Of a DNA stretch of 12,930 nucleotides, positions 7,807 to 12,930 are shown piece by piece. The stretch's first letter is position 1, and each line of letters opens with the position of its first letter. Position numbers and translations under genes: made by a program. The stretch comes from Acholeplasmatales bacterium (lineage in GTDB: Bacteria; Bacillota_I; Bacilli_A; Acholeplasmatales; Anaeroplasmataceae): the NCBI GenBank assembly GCA_017388605.1, contig JAFPIE010000253.1, positions 1-12,930 on the forward strand. The letters run 5' to 3'. The notes below the pieces were generated by a model. The model did no database searches, had not been told where the DNA came from, and saw only the letters and a program-made list of their open reading frames with translations.

Positions 7807-7816
7807 ATATAAAATT

Positions 7817-7822
7817 CCTCCT
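7817..7822 (-). promoter_or_regulatory. Ribosome binding site deciding the MsmK-like start
   Basis: AGGAGG on the minus strand, 10 nt before the ATG at 7804-7806. No comparable sequence precedes the longer in-frame ATG at 7879-7881. Confidence 0.85.
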
Positions 7823-7843
7823 AAAATATCATTATAATTATAT

Positions 7844-7872
7844 CGTATAATAAAGCGTTTTCCTATGTGCAA
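7844..7872 (-). promoter_or_regulatory. Candidate promoter of the MsmK-like ATPase gene with cre-like site in the spacer
   Basis: On the minus strand TTGCAC (7867-7872) and TATACG (7844-7849) are 17 bp apart. Two perfect TATAAT hexamers (7831-7836 and 7837-7842) lie just downstream but lack a -35 at proper spacing. The spacer holds GGAAAACGCTTTAT (7850-7863), which fits the B. subtilis CcpA cre consensus TGAAARCGYTTNCN at 12 of 14 positions. CcpA control of a sugar-import ATPase would make sense, but is inferred. Confidence 0.5.
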
Positions 7873-7892
7873 TTTGCACAAAAAGGCACATA
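7866..7892. promoter_or_regulatory. Palindromic operator candidate with a third half-site
   Basis: TGTGCAATTTGCACA (7866-7880) is a perfect 7-1-7 palindrome covering the candidate -35 of the MsmK-like gene. A further half-site GCACATA (7886-7892) also mirrors TATGTGC at 7864-7870. No T-tract follows in either direction, so it is not a terminator. The binding protein is unknown; the HTH regulator encoded immediately upstream is one candidate. Confidence 0.55.
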
Positions 7893-7914
7893 ACTATGTT
7901 ACTATGTCTTTTCT

Positions 7915-8466
7915 TTATTTATTTTCAAGTAAAGAATAAAGAATATAAGCATCTTTAAAATTTGTTAAATCAAATTGAGAATTCGCTTTTAATTTATTTA
8001 GCTTATAGATCATCGTATTTCTATGTATAAACATAGCCTTAGATGCTTGGCTTACATTTAAATCATTTTCTGCAAATTCTAATATAAATGTCTCATTTAT
8101 ACCAGAGCCTGCTAAAATGTAATTCAATATTTCCTTCTTATTCTCAATATTCTTAACCTTTAATAAGGCTTCCTTAAAGCTATATACACCTAAAGGTAAT
8201 TCATTTAAAAGCTTAATAGCTATAGAAACCTCCTTATCGAGTCTATCTTCATTTCTATCCTCTGAAATATATGCATGTATACTTCCTACTAATTCAGTTT
8301 CTAAGGCATTTAGTACATGAATGATATCTAAATTATTATCATATGTAAAATATATAGCAATATAGCCATTCTCTTCTTTCGATTTCATATTCTTAAAAAG
8401 AGATTTAAACATTTCTAATAAAATTTCAGGATCATCAAAATCATTTTTAACAAGTAATACCTTCAC
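7915..8466 (-). CDS. Small PucR/CdaR-type helix-turn-helix regulator
   Basis: The last 60 residues, with FAENDLNVSQASKAMFIHRN followed by TMIYKLNKL, match the HTH at the C-terminus of PucR/CdaR-family activators (HTH_30), including the characteristic IHRNT-IYKL recognition segment. The preceding 125 or so residues are mixed alpha/beta and too short for the usual sugar-diacid, PucR or GGDEF-like sensory modules, so this is a stripped-down member. I chose the GTG at 8464-8466 (183 residues, beginning VKVLLVKNDF) because AGGTGA (8471-8476) precedes it; the ATG at 8482-8484 adds six residues and has no ribosome binding site. The gene has an extended -10 promoter and no clear terminator before the MsmK-like gene 108 bp downstream, so readthrough into that gene, and control of it, is plausible but not shown. 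Confidence 0.8.
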   Translation of the reverse strand: MKVLLVKNDFDDPEILLEMFKSLFKNMKSKEENGYIAIYFTYDNNLDIIHVLNALETELVGSIHAYISEDRNEDRLDKEVSIAIKLLNELPLGVYSFKEALLKVKNIENKKEILNYILAGSGINETFILEFAENDLNVSQASKAMFIHRNTMIYKLNKLKANSQFDLTNFKDAYILYSLLENK

Positions 8467-8470
8467 ATTT

Positions 8471-8476
8471 TCACCT
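8471..8476 (-). promoter_or_regulatory. Ribosome binding site favouring a GTG start for the HTH regulator
   Basis: AGGTGA on the minus strand, 4 nt before the GTG at 8464-8466. It lies downstream of the alternative ATG at 8482-8484, which therefore lacks a ribosome binding site. Confidence 0.55.
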
Positions 8477-8508
8477 GATTTCATAAAATCGTATACTTTA
8501 TAGCTAGT

Positions 8509-8537
8509 ATTATACCAAAGATCAGGTTCTAAGTCTA
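8509..8537 (-). promoter_or_regulatory. Extended -10 promoter of the HTH regulator
   Basis: TGGTATAAT on the minus strand (TATAAT at 8509-8514 with the TGN extension at 8515-8517) and a partial -35 TAGACT (8532-8537), 17 bp apart. Confidence 0.6.
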
Positions 8538-8560
8538 GAATTTATAAAGCTTTAAGATTG

Positions 8561-8583
8561 AAAAAATCCCTTAATTAAGGGAT
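8561..8583 (-). terminator. Rho-independent terminator of thiI
   Basis: The perfect 18-bp palindrome ATCCCTTAATTAAGGGAT (8566-8583) begins 5 nt after the thiI stop codon and is followed by six T residues on the minus strand. Confidence 0.88.
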
Positions 8584-8588
8584 AATTT

Positions 8589-9833
8589 CTACTTCTTTTC
8601 TTTTAATTCTTTAATTACTTCTCTAACCTCTAAGCCTAACATAGATAGATCTAAATCAGAATCACTTTCAATTACAATACTATTTACATTCGAAACAGCT
8701 TCATCAATCATAGTCTCATAATCGAAGGATTTTTCAAATAGCTCAGCCTTTTCCTTTTTTGGAGCAGTAGCTGGAGCCTTTGGTACATATACTGTACAGC
8801 AATCCTCAAATGGCTTAATCGATAGGTCATAGCAATCTATCTTTCTTGAGATATTCATAATATCAATCTTATCATATGTACAAAGTGGTCGAATAATTGG
8901 ATAATTTGTAACAGAATTAATCGTGTTCATTGAGCCTAGGGTTTGGCTTGCAACCTGACCTACAGATTCTCCATTAATAATCGCAAGACAATTCTTCTTT
9001 ATTGCAAGCTTTGTCGCGATACGGTACATCATTCTTCTCATAATGGTAATATTATAGGATTCAGGTACATTATCTAATAATGCCATATGTATTTCTTTAA
9101 ATGGAATAAAATGCACACATATTTTATTGCCAGGTGCATATCTTGCCATTTTCTTCACTAAATCGACTACCTTCTGTGCAGATTCAATACTTGTAAGTGG
9201 GGTTGATTCAAAATGAATACATTCAATTTCAATACCCTGCTTCATAGCTAAATATCCAGCTACAGGGGAATCAATTCCACCAGAAAGCATCAATAATCCC
9301 TTTCCTGCAACGCCAACAGGAAATCCTCCCATAGCACGGATATTCGTATTAAATAGGTAGCATGCACCACCACGAATTTCCAAATTTAATTCAACCTCAG
9401 GGTTATGTACATCAACAACCAAATCACTATCATGAGCAAGTACATAGCCAGATACATGCTTAGTAACCTCTAAGGAATGAAGAGGATAGGATTTATCCGC
9501 ACGCTTTGTGTTTACCTTAAATGTTGTCTTCTTCTTTACTACCTCTTGCATAAGCTTTAAGGAAGTTTCTTTAATTTCATTTAAATTATCACTACATTTA
9601 ACAACTAATGAATAGGATGAAATACCAGATACATAATTTAATCTTTCGATTACCTTATTTACATCCTCATCATTCAAATGAATGAAAATACGATCATGCG
9701 TATGCTCAACATAAACATTTAATCCCTTCATTTTTTCATCCATTAACTTATATAATGCTTTTAAGAAAACCTTTTGGTTTTTTCCCTTTAATGTAAGATC
9801 TCCAAATCTTACTAAAATCTGATTGTAAATCAT
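8589..9833 (-). CDS. thiI: tRNA 4-thiouridine synthase ThiI
   Basis: ThiI adenylates U8 of tRNA and transfers persulfide sulfur to make 4-thiouridine; in some bacteria it also supplies sulfur for the thiamine thiazole. The 414-residue protein has an N-terminal ferredoxin-like region, a THUMP RNA-binding domain (about 60-165) and a PP-loop ATP-pyrophosphatase domain with SGGIDS (184-189) and the conserved NGESVGQVASQT (287-298). C345/C346 in the DCCTVYVPK segment correspond to the catalytic Cys region of the family (E. coli C344). It ends without the rhodanese domain of E. coli ThiI, as in Bacillus. A cysteine desulfurase must supply sulfur; in Bacillus one (NifZ) is encoded next door, but none is in this window. 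AAGGAGG (9840-9846) lies 6 nt before the ATG at 9831-9833. No other thiamine gene is nearby, so tRNA modification is the safer role. Confidence 0.96.
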   Translation of the reverse strand: MIYNQILVRFGDLTLKGKNQKVFLKALYKLMDEKMKGLNVYVEHTHDRIFIHLNDEDVNKVIERLNYVSGISSYSLVVKCSDNLNEIKETSLKLMQEVVKKKTTFKVNTKRADKSYPLHSLEVTKHVSGYVLAHDSDLVVDVHNPEVELNLEIRGGACYLFNTNIRAMGGFPVGVAGKGLLMLSGGIDSPVAGYLAMKQGIEIECIHFESTPLTSIESAQKVVDLVKKMARYAPGNKICVHFIPFKEIHMALLDNVPESYNITIMRRMMYRIATKLAIKKNCLAIINGESVGQVASQTLGSMNTINSVTNYPIIRPLCTYDKIDIMNISRKIDCYDLSIKPFEDCCTVYVPKAPATAPKKEKAELFEKSFDYETMIDEAVSNVNSIVIESDSDLDLSMLGLEVREVIKELKEKK

Positions 9834-9863
9834 TATATGCCTCCTTAGACTATTTACGGATGG

Positions 9864-9872
9864 ATTATACCA
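9864..9872 (-). promoter_or_regulatory. Extended -10 promoter of thiI
   Basis: TGGTATAAT on the minus strand, about 30 bp before the start codon. No good -35 hexamer is visible, which is usual for TGN-extended promoters. Confidence 0.55.
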
Positions 9873-9903
9873 TAACTTAAAGGAAACGAAAAGAATTTTA
9901 TTC

Positions 9904-9932
9904 TTTAATAAAAAGAGAACATCCTATATAAT
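9904..9932 (+). promoter_or_regulatory. Candidate promoter of msrC
   Basis: TATAAT at 9927-9932 with a weak TTTAAT (9904-9909) 17 bp upstream. The -10 box abuts the in-frame ATG at 9933, which therefore cannot be transcribed from it; this supports the later start at 9951. The 7-3-7 inverted repeat AAAGAAT-TTT-ATTCTTT (9890-9906) overlaps the -35 position. Confidence 0.5.
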
Positions 9933-9938
9933 ATGTAC

Positions 9939-9942
9939 GAGG
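9939..9942 (+). promoter_or_regulatory. Ribosome binding site deciding the msrC start
   Basis: GAGG, 8 nt before the ATG at 9951. It lies inside the extension implied by the earlier ATG at 9933, which has no Shine-Dalgarno sequence. Confidence 0.65.
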
Positions 9943-9950
9943 TAAAGATT

Positions 9951-10409
9951 ATGAATCGTGATTATGAAATGATATTAAATACACTTCCATCACTTTTAGA
10001 TGGAATCGATTATGATGTAACATTATTATCCAATGCATCCGCATTATTTAATGATTACATGGATGAAATTAACTGGGTAGGCTTTTATCTATTTAAGGAT
10101 GGAGTATTAAAGCTTGGACCATTCCAAGGCCATGTGGCTTGTATGGTCATTCCTCTAAATAGAGGAGTATGTGGTGCTTGTGCTACCAAAAAGGAAACCA
10201 TCATTGTAAAGGATGTTCATGAATTCAAGGGACATATCGCATGTGATAGCGCATCAAATTCTGAAATCTGCGTACCAATATTTGTCCACAATGAATTTTA
10301 TGGTCTTTTGGATATAGATTCTCCAAACAAAAATAGCTTTAATGAGGTAGATAAGAAAAACTTAGAGGCTTCCATCCATATTCTAGAAGGTTTCTTAGAA
10401 AAAATATAA
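9951..10409 (+). CDS. msrC: Free methionine-R-sulfoxide reductase (GAF-type, fRMsr)
   Basis: This cytoplasmic GAF-domain enzyme reduces free methionine-R-sulfoxide to methionine with thioredoxin, repairing oxidative damage to the amino acid pool. The 152-residue product (start at 9951) is almost only the GAF domain. It has the family signatures LGPFQGHVAC, RGVCGAC, VHEFKGHIACDSASNSEICVP and GLLDIDSP. C64, C74 and C98 have the same 10- and 24-residue spacing as the three redox cysteines of E. coli fRMsr (C84, C94, C118), so it should be active. C77 and C107 are extra. It is divergent from thiI and lies upstream of rpsD with no convincing terminator between, so some rpsD transcripts may begin at its promoter. 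Confidence 0.95.
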   Translation: MNRDYEMILNTLPSLLDGIDYDVTLLSNASALFNDYMDEINWVGFYLFKDGVLKLGPFQGHVACMVIPLNRGVCGACATKKETIIVKDVHEFKGHIACDSASNSEICVPIFVHNEFYGLLDIDSPNKNSFNEVDKKNLEASIHILEGFLEKI

Positions 10410-10417
10410 TTTTTTGT

Positions 10418-10446
10418 TTGACAGAGGCACCCCCAAATGATATAAT
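10418..10446 (+). promoter_or_regulatory. Strong consensus promoter of rpsD
   Basis: Perfect TTGACA (10418-10423), 17-bp spacer, perfect TATAAT (10441-10446): the best sigma-A promoter in the window, beginning 8 nt after the msrC stop codon. Transcription should start near 10453 and leave a leader of about 170 nt. Confidence 0.93.
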
Positions 10447-10452
10447 GTGATA

Positions 10453-10621
10453 GCGTGGGTAAAAGGCAGCAGTCCAAATACCTTAGTAAATATCTTAAAG
10501 CCAATATGGTTTCATTAGTAACCTTCGCTGCTTGATGGTGAACATTCTATTTAAGATATCCTAAAGTTATGGGCCATGACGTTACCCTCTAAAAATAAAA
10601 TATATTTAGGAGGACATTAAA
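10453..10621 (+). ncRNA. rpsD leader RNA, probable S4 autoregulatory element with pseudoknot
   Basis: The untranslated leader between promoter and rpsD is rich in pairings. A closing helix joins GGGTAA (10457-10462) to TTACCC (10582-10587). Inside it, AGGCAGC (10464-10470) pairs with GCTGCTT (10527-10533, one G-U), and ATATCTTAAA (10490-10499) pairs perfectly with TTTAAGATAT (10550-10559). These two helices cross, forming a pseudoknot. Small hairpins GCCA-ATA-TGGT (10500-10510) and GTTATG-GGC-CATGAC (10566-10580) add to it. CCTCT plus an A-rich arm (10586-10597) can pair with 10601-10613 and cover the Shine-Dalgarno AGGAGG (10608-10613). In Bacillus subtilis S4 represses its own gene through such a leader (known), and E. 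coli S4 binds a pseudoknot in alpha-operon mRNA (known). Homology of this RNA to either is inferred from position and shape. Confidence 0.72.
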
Positions 10622-11224
10622 ATGTCAAGATTCACAGGTTCAAGCTGGAAGGTTTCTCGTCGTTTAGGTTATTCTATTTCTGAAACAGAAAAGGAATTAA
10701 TCAAGAGAAAGTATGCTCCTGGCCAGCATGGTGCAAAGCGTGCAAAGGAAAAGGAATACGCTGCACAGTTACATGAAAAGCAGAAGGTTAGATTCACTTA
10801 TGGTGTTTCTGAGAAGCAGTTCGTTAAGACATTCAACGAAGCTGCAAAGATGGAAGGTAAGACTGGTGTTAACTTCTTAAAGTTATTAGAGTGCCGTCTA
10901 GATAACTTAGTTTATCGTTTAGGTTTTGCTGCAACAAGACCTCAGGCTCGTCAGCTAGTTAACCATGGTCATATCACTGTAGATGGCAAGAAGGTTGATA
11001 TTGCTTCTTACAGAGTAAAGCCAGGTCAGGTTATTTCCGTAAAGGAAACTTCCAAGAATTTAGTAGTAATTAAGGCAGCACTTGAGGCTAAGCTTGCTCG
11101 TGCTGAGTACTTATCTTACGATGCAGACAAGATGGCTGGTACATTAGTAAGAATTCCTGAAAGAAACGAATTCTTACCTACAATCAATGAACAGCAGATT
11201 GTCGAGTTCTACAACAGAGCATAA
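10622..11224 (+). CDS. rpsD: 30S ribosomal protein S4
   Basis: S4 binds the 5' domain of 16S rRNA early in 30S assembly and shapes the mRNA entry channel. The 200-residue protein aligns along its length with Bacillus S4: N-terminal segment [33 protein letters not shown], then the S4 RNA-binding domain (about 90-150) with [26 protein letters not shown] and VKPGQ, and the C-terminal [12 protein letters not shown]...IVEFYNRA. It lacks the four N-terminal zinc cysteines of some S4 proteins (C-minus type). AGGAGG (10608-10613) sits 8 nt before the ATG. Codons favour AAG, CAG, GGT and CGT more than neighbouring genes, as expected for a highly expressed gene. It stands apart from any ribosomal operon, as in Bacillus, with its own promoter, leader and terminator. 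Confidence 0.98.
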   Translation: MSRFTGSSWKVSRRLGYSISETEKELIKRKYAPGQHGAKRAKEKEYAAQLHEKQKVRFTYGVSEKQFVKTFNEAAKMEGKTGVNFLKLLECRLDNLVYRLGFAATRPQARQLVNHGHITVDGKKVDIASYRVKPGQVISVKETSKNLVVIKAALEAKLARAEYLSYDADKMAGTLVRIPERNEFLPTINEQQIVEFYNRA

Positions 11225-11235
11225 TCGAAATATTA

Positions 11236-11264
11236 AACCAGAAGATCAAGCCTTCTGGTTTTTT
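11236..11264 (+). terminator. Rho-independent terminator of rpsD
   Basis: Perfect 9-bp stem AACCAGAAG / CTTCTGGTT with a 7-nt loop and a T-rich tail, 11 nt after the rpsD stop codon. Confidence 0.92.
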
Positions 11265-11274
11265 ATTTTATGAC

Positions 11275-11300
11275 AAAAAAGGCAATCCTAGTTGGATTGC
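11275..11300 (-). terminator. Terminator of the EAL gene, overlapping its stop codon
   Basis: On the minus strand GCAATCC-AACTA-GGATTGC followed by CTTTTTT forms a 7-bp stem terminator. Its left arm encodes the last sense codons and its loop contains most of the TAG stop (11288-11290). The flanking A and T runs allow function in the plus direction too, so it may back up the rpsD terminator. Confidence 0.85.
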
Positions 11301-12930
11301 TTTTTCTTCGTTCTCTTTGATTTTACTTCTTCTTCTTTTTTGATGCCATTATTATGTTCTTGAATGAAATCAATAAATTCGGATTTTGAAAGTGGTTTAG
11401 AATGTAGGTATCCTTGAATGTAATCAACACCCATTTTATTTAACACATCCTCTTGAGCTTGTCTTTCAATGCCTTCGCATACAATATCTAATTTTAATGA
11501 TTTAAACATTGCAATAGATGTTTCCATAACTCGCATACATCTTTGTGCTTTATCATCAGCTGGATTATCATATGCATTGAAATATGCATCAATCATTTGC
11601 TTATCAAACTTAATAATATCTGCAGGCATTTCTACAACATAATTTAAATTTGAATAGCCTGTACCATAATCATCTAAGGAGAAGGTTACACCCTTTGCCT
11701 TTAATTTTCTTAAATTGGTCGTCAAGGTATTCTTTTGATCTAATTCAGCAGATTCTGTAATTTCAAGGTTAATATATTTTGACTCTACCTTATTTTCCTT
11801 CATTATATCAATATATTTTTTAGAAAGCTCCTTATCACATAATTGTGCTACAGATAAATTACTTTCGATATAATGTAGGCCTAAGGCATCCATATTATTT
11901 TCCTTTGTAAATTTACATACCTTATCAAATACCATTTCATCTAATCGATGAATCATACCATTCTTTTCAGCGATTGGAATGAACATACCTGGAGGTAATA
12001 GCTTACCATCATCTGTTTCTATACGAACTAATGCTTCTGCACAGGTAAATGTTTTCGTTTTTAAATTATAAATAGGCTGATAATATACGATAACTCTATC
12101 CTCCTTAATTGCTTTTTCAATTAAGGATTCAATTTGAATATTCGCATAGTGATCCTCTAGAATTGTCGTATCGATGATGATATAGCTATCCATAGTTTTA
12201 TTAATGTTTTTGGCAGCTAAATCAATTAAGCTTGAAATACTTGTTTCATTCTCAAGCTTAGTAGCATCATCTAAATAGAAGCTAAAATAATGTGTAGAAA
12301 TAATAGGGAATTGCTCTATATCCTTTAAAAAGCGATGAATTATTTCTTGGAAAGTCACATTGCTTTTTAATACTAAGATATATTCATCACGAATTCTAAA
12401 GGATAAGAATTCCTTACTTTTTAATAAATACTTATTGAATTGATTTAATCCTTCTCTTTTTGTTTTGTCATCAATAATCTTTATAGAATCTAAAGCTTTT
12501 AAATATATGATTTCGCAAGCCTTTTTATCTTTTCTTCTCTCCTCAACATATTTTACATAACCATTCCAGTTAAATAATCCTGTTTGATTATCTAATATAC
12601 CATCTAAGGATTCTAAGCTCATATACATAATCAATAAGCCTAAGGATAGGGCAAAGCTTACAATTAATAAGGATTTAATAAAATATTGTGTGATTGAAAA
12701 ACCTGTCCAAAGAATCATCCAGAATCGAATCGCAATAATTCTCTTTTTAGCAACCTTTTTTCTAAATACAATAGACATTATAAATATCGTTAATATACCT
12801 GTGAAGCCAGTTCCAAAGCACGCAATAACGCTAGAGCCATAGGTATAAACGTTTCTACCATTATCATTTTCCAAATTGTTTTCCAAAGTTGACCAATAAG
12901 GATTTACAATAAATGCACAAATTGCTGTTA
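11288..12930 (-). CDS. Membrane-bound EAL-domain cyclic di-GMP phosphodiesterase with degenerate GGDEF (5' end outside window)
   Basis: The reading frame stays open to the window edge. A TTG at 12884-12886 could be read as a start but has no ribosome binding site, and 14 more in-frame codons before it encode a hydrophobic stretch, so the gene is cut by the edge. Numbering from that TTG: TM segments at about 21-41 and 53-90; a degenerate GGDEF-like domain (about 97-200) in which the GG(D/E)EF site is replaced by RIRDEY (164-169), so no cyclase activity is expected; then a complete EAL domain (about 260-510). The EAL residues needed for metal binding and catalysis are present: E284 (EAL), N343, E375, D405-D406 (DDYGTGYS), K427, E471 and Q491 (IQGYLHSKPLS). 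It should hydrolyse c-di-GMP to pGpG at the membrane, perhaps tuned by its TM sensor or GGDEF remnant. The C-terminus is a basic tail (KRTKKKQSN). Confidence 0.9.
   Translation of the reverse strand, partial: TAICAFIVNPYWSTLENNLENDNGRNVYTYGSSVIACFGTGFTGILTIFIMSIVFRKKVAKKRIIAIRFWMILWTGFSITQYFIKSLLIVSFALSLGLLIMYMSLESLDGILDNQTGLFNWNGYVKYVEERRKDKKACEIIYLKALDSIKIIDDKTKREGLNQFNKYLLKSKEFLSFRIRDEYILVLKSNVTFQEIIHRFLKDIEQFPIISTHYFSFYLDDATKLENETSISSLIDLAAKNINKTMDSYIIIDTTILEDHYANIQIESLIEKAIKEDRVIVYYQPIYNLKTKTFTCAEALVRIETDDGKLLPPGMFIPIAEKNGMIHRLDEMVFDKVCKFTKENNMDALGLHYIESNLSVAQLCDKELSKKYIDIMKENKVESKYINLEITESAELDQKNTLTTNLRKLKAKGVTFSLDDYGTGYSNLNYVVEMPADIIKFDKQMIDAYFNAYDNPADDKAQRCMRVMETSIAMFKSLKLDIVCEGIERQAQEDVLNKMGVDYIQGYLHSKPLSKSEFIDFIQEHNNGIKKEEEVKSKRTKKKQSN

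Noticed and set aside
7893..7908. Tandem (A/T)ACTATGT octamer, two copies
   Set aside because: Only two short copies in AT-rich DNA; no sign of a longer array or a known function.
10401..10416. AAAAAAT/ATTTTTT run after msrC as a terminator
   Set aside because: The stem would be A-T only and very short; not credible as an intrinsic terminator.
10298..10504. 68-codon minus-strand frame
   Set aside because: Antisense to msrC and across the consensus rpsD promoter; composition is not protein-like.
10506..10564. Two tiny overlapping plus-strand frames of 9 codons each in the rpsD leader (ATG at 10506 and at 10535, joined by TGATG)
   Set aside because: Neither has a Shine-Dalgarno sequence, and the bases are better explained by the leader helices.

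Overview
The window is AT-rich, with compact genes, AGGAGG/GAGGTG-type ribosome binding sites, sigma-A-like promoters and hairpin-plus-U-tract terminators. It carries a Bacillus-type S4 gene without zinc-ribbon cysteines, a ThiI without rhodanese domain, and a Gram-positive ATPase-FtsX fusion exporter. This points to a low-GC Bacillota (Firmicutes), perhaps a gut Erysipelotrichia/Bacilli-like lineage; the rank below phylum is a guess. All ten visible stop codons are TAA (7) or TAG (3), none TGA, and Trp is encoded by TGG, so the standard code holds.

Layout. Minus strand, in transcription order from right to left: thiI (8589-9833) with its own terminator; a PucR-type HTH regulator (7915-8466); an MsmK/UgpC-like sugar-import ATPase (6646-7806) with a cre-like and palindromic promoter; a MarR repressor and a 1297-residue MacB/FtsX-type exporter as a two-gene operon (6482 to 2140); galE (985-2004); and a membrane protein with a His/Gly/Ser-rich N-terminus, an EF-hand-like loop and a zinc ribbon (27-899). 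Plus strand: msrC (free methionine-R-sulfoxide reductase, 9951-10409), divergent from thiI, then rpsD (10622-11224) behind a strong promoter and a structured leader of about 170 nt. Convergent with rpsD, and cut by the right edge, is a membrane-bound EAL phosphodiesterase with a degenerate GGDEF domain (11288 to beyond 12930).

How the parts work together. The genes are mostly single-gene or two-gene units rather than one pathway. The MarR/exporter pair looks like an inducible efflux or envelope-stress module, with a perfect inverted repeat just downstream of the promoter and a matching half-site exactly 50 bp upstream. The MsmK-like ATPase has no permease or binding protein here and probably serves transporters encoded elsewhere. 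Its promoter holds a CcpA cre-like site between the -35 and -10 and a 15-bp perfect palindrome over the -35.

The most structured non-coding element is the rpsD leader. It can form a crossing (pseudoknot) pair of helices of 7 and 10 bp inside a closing helix, plus a hairpin that can cover the Shine-Dalgarno sequence and competes with the closing helix. That is what an S4 autoregulatory switch would look like. I saw no CRISPR array, transposon, tRNA, rRNA or phage gene.
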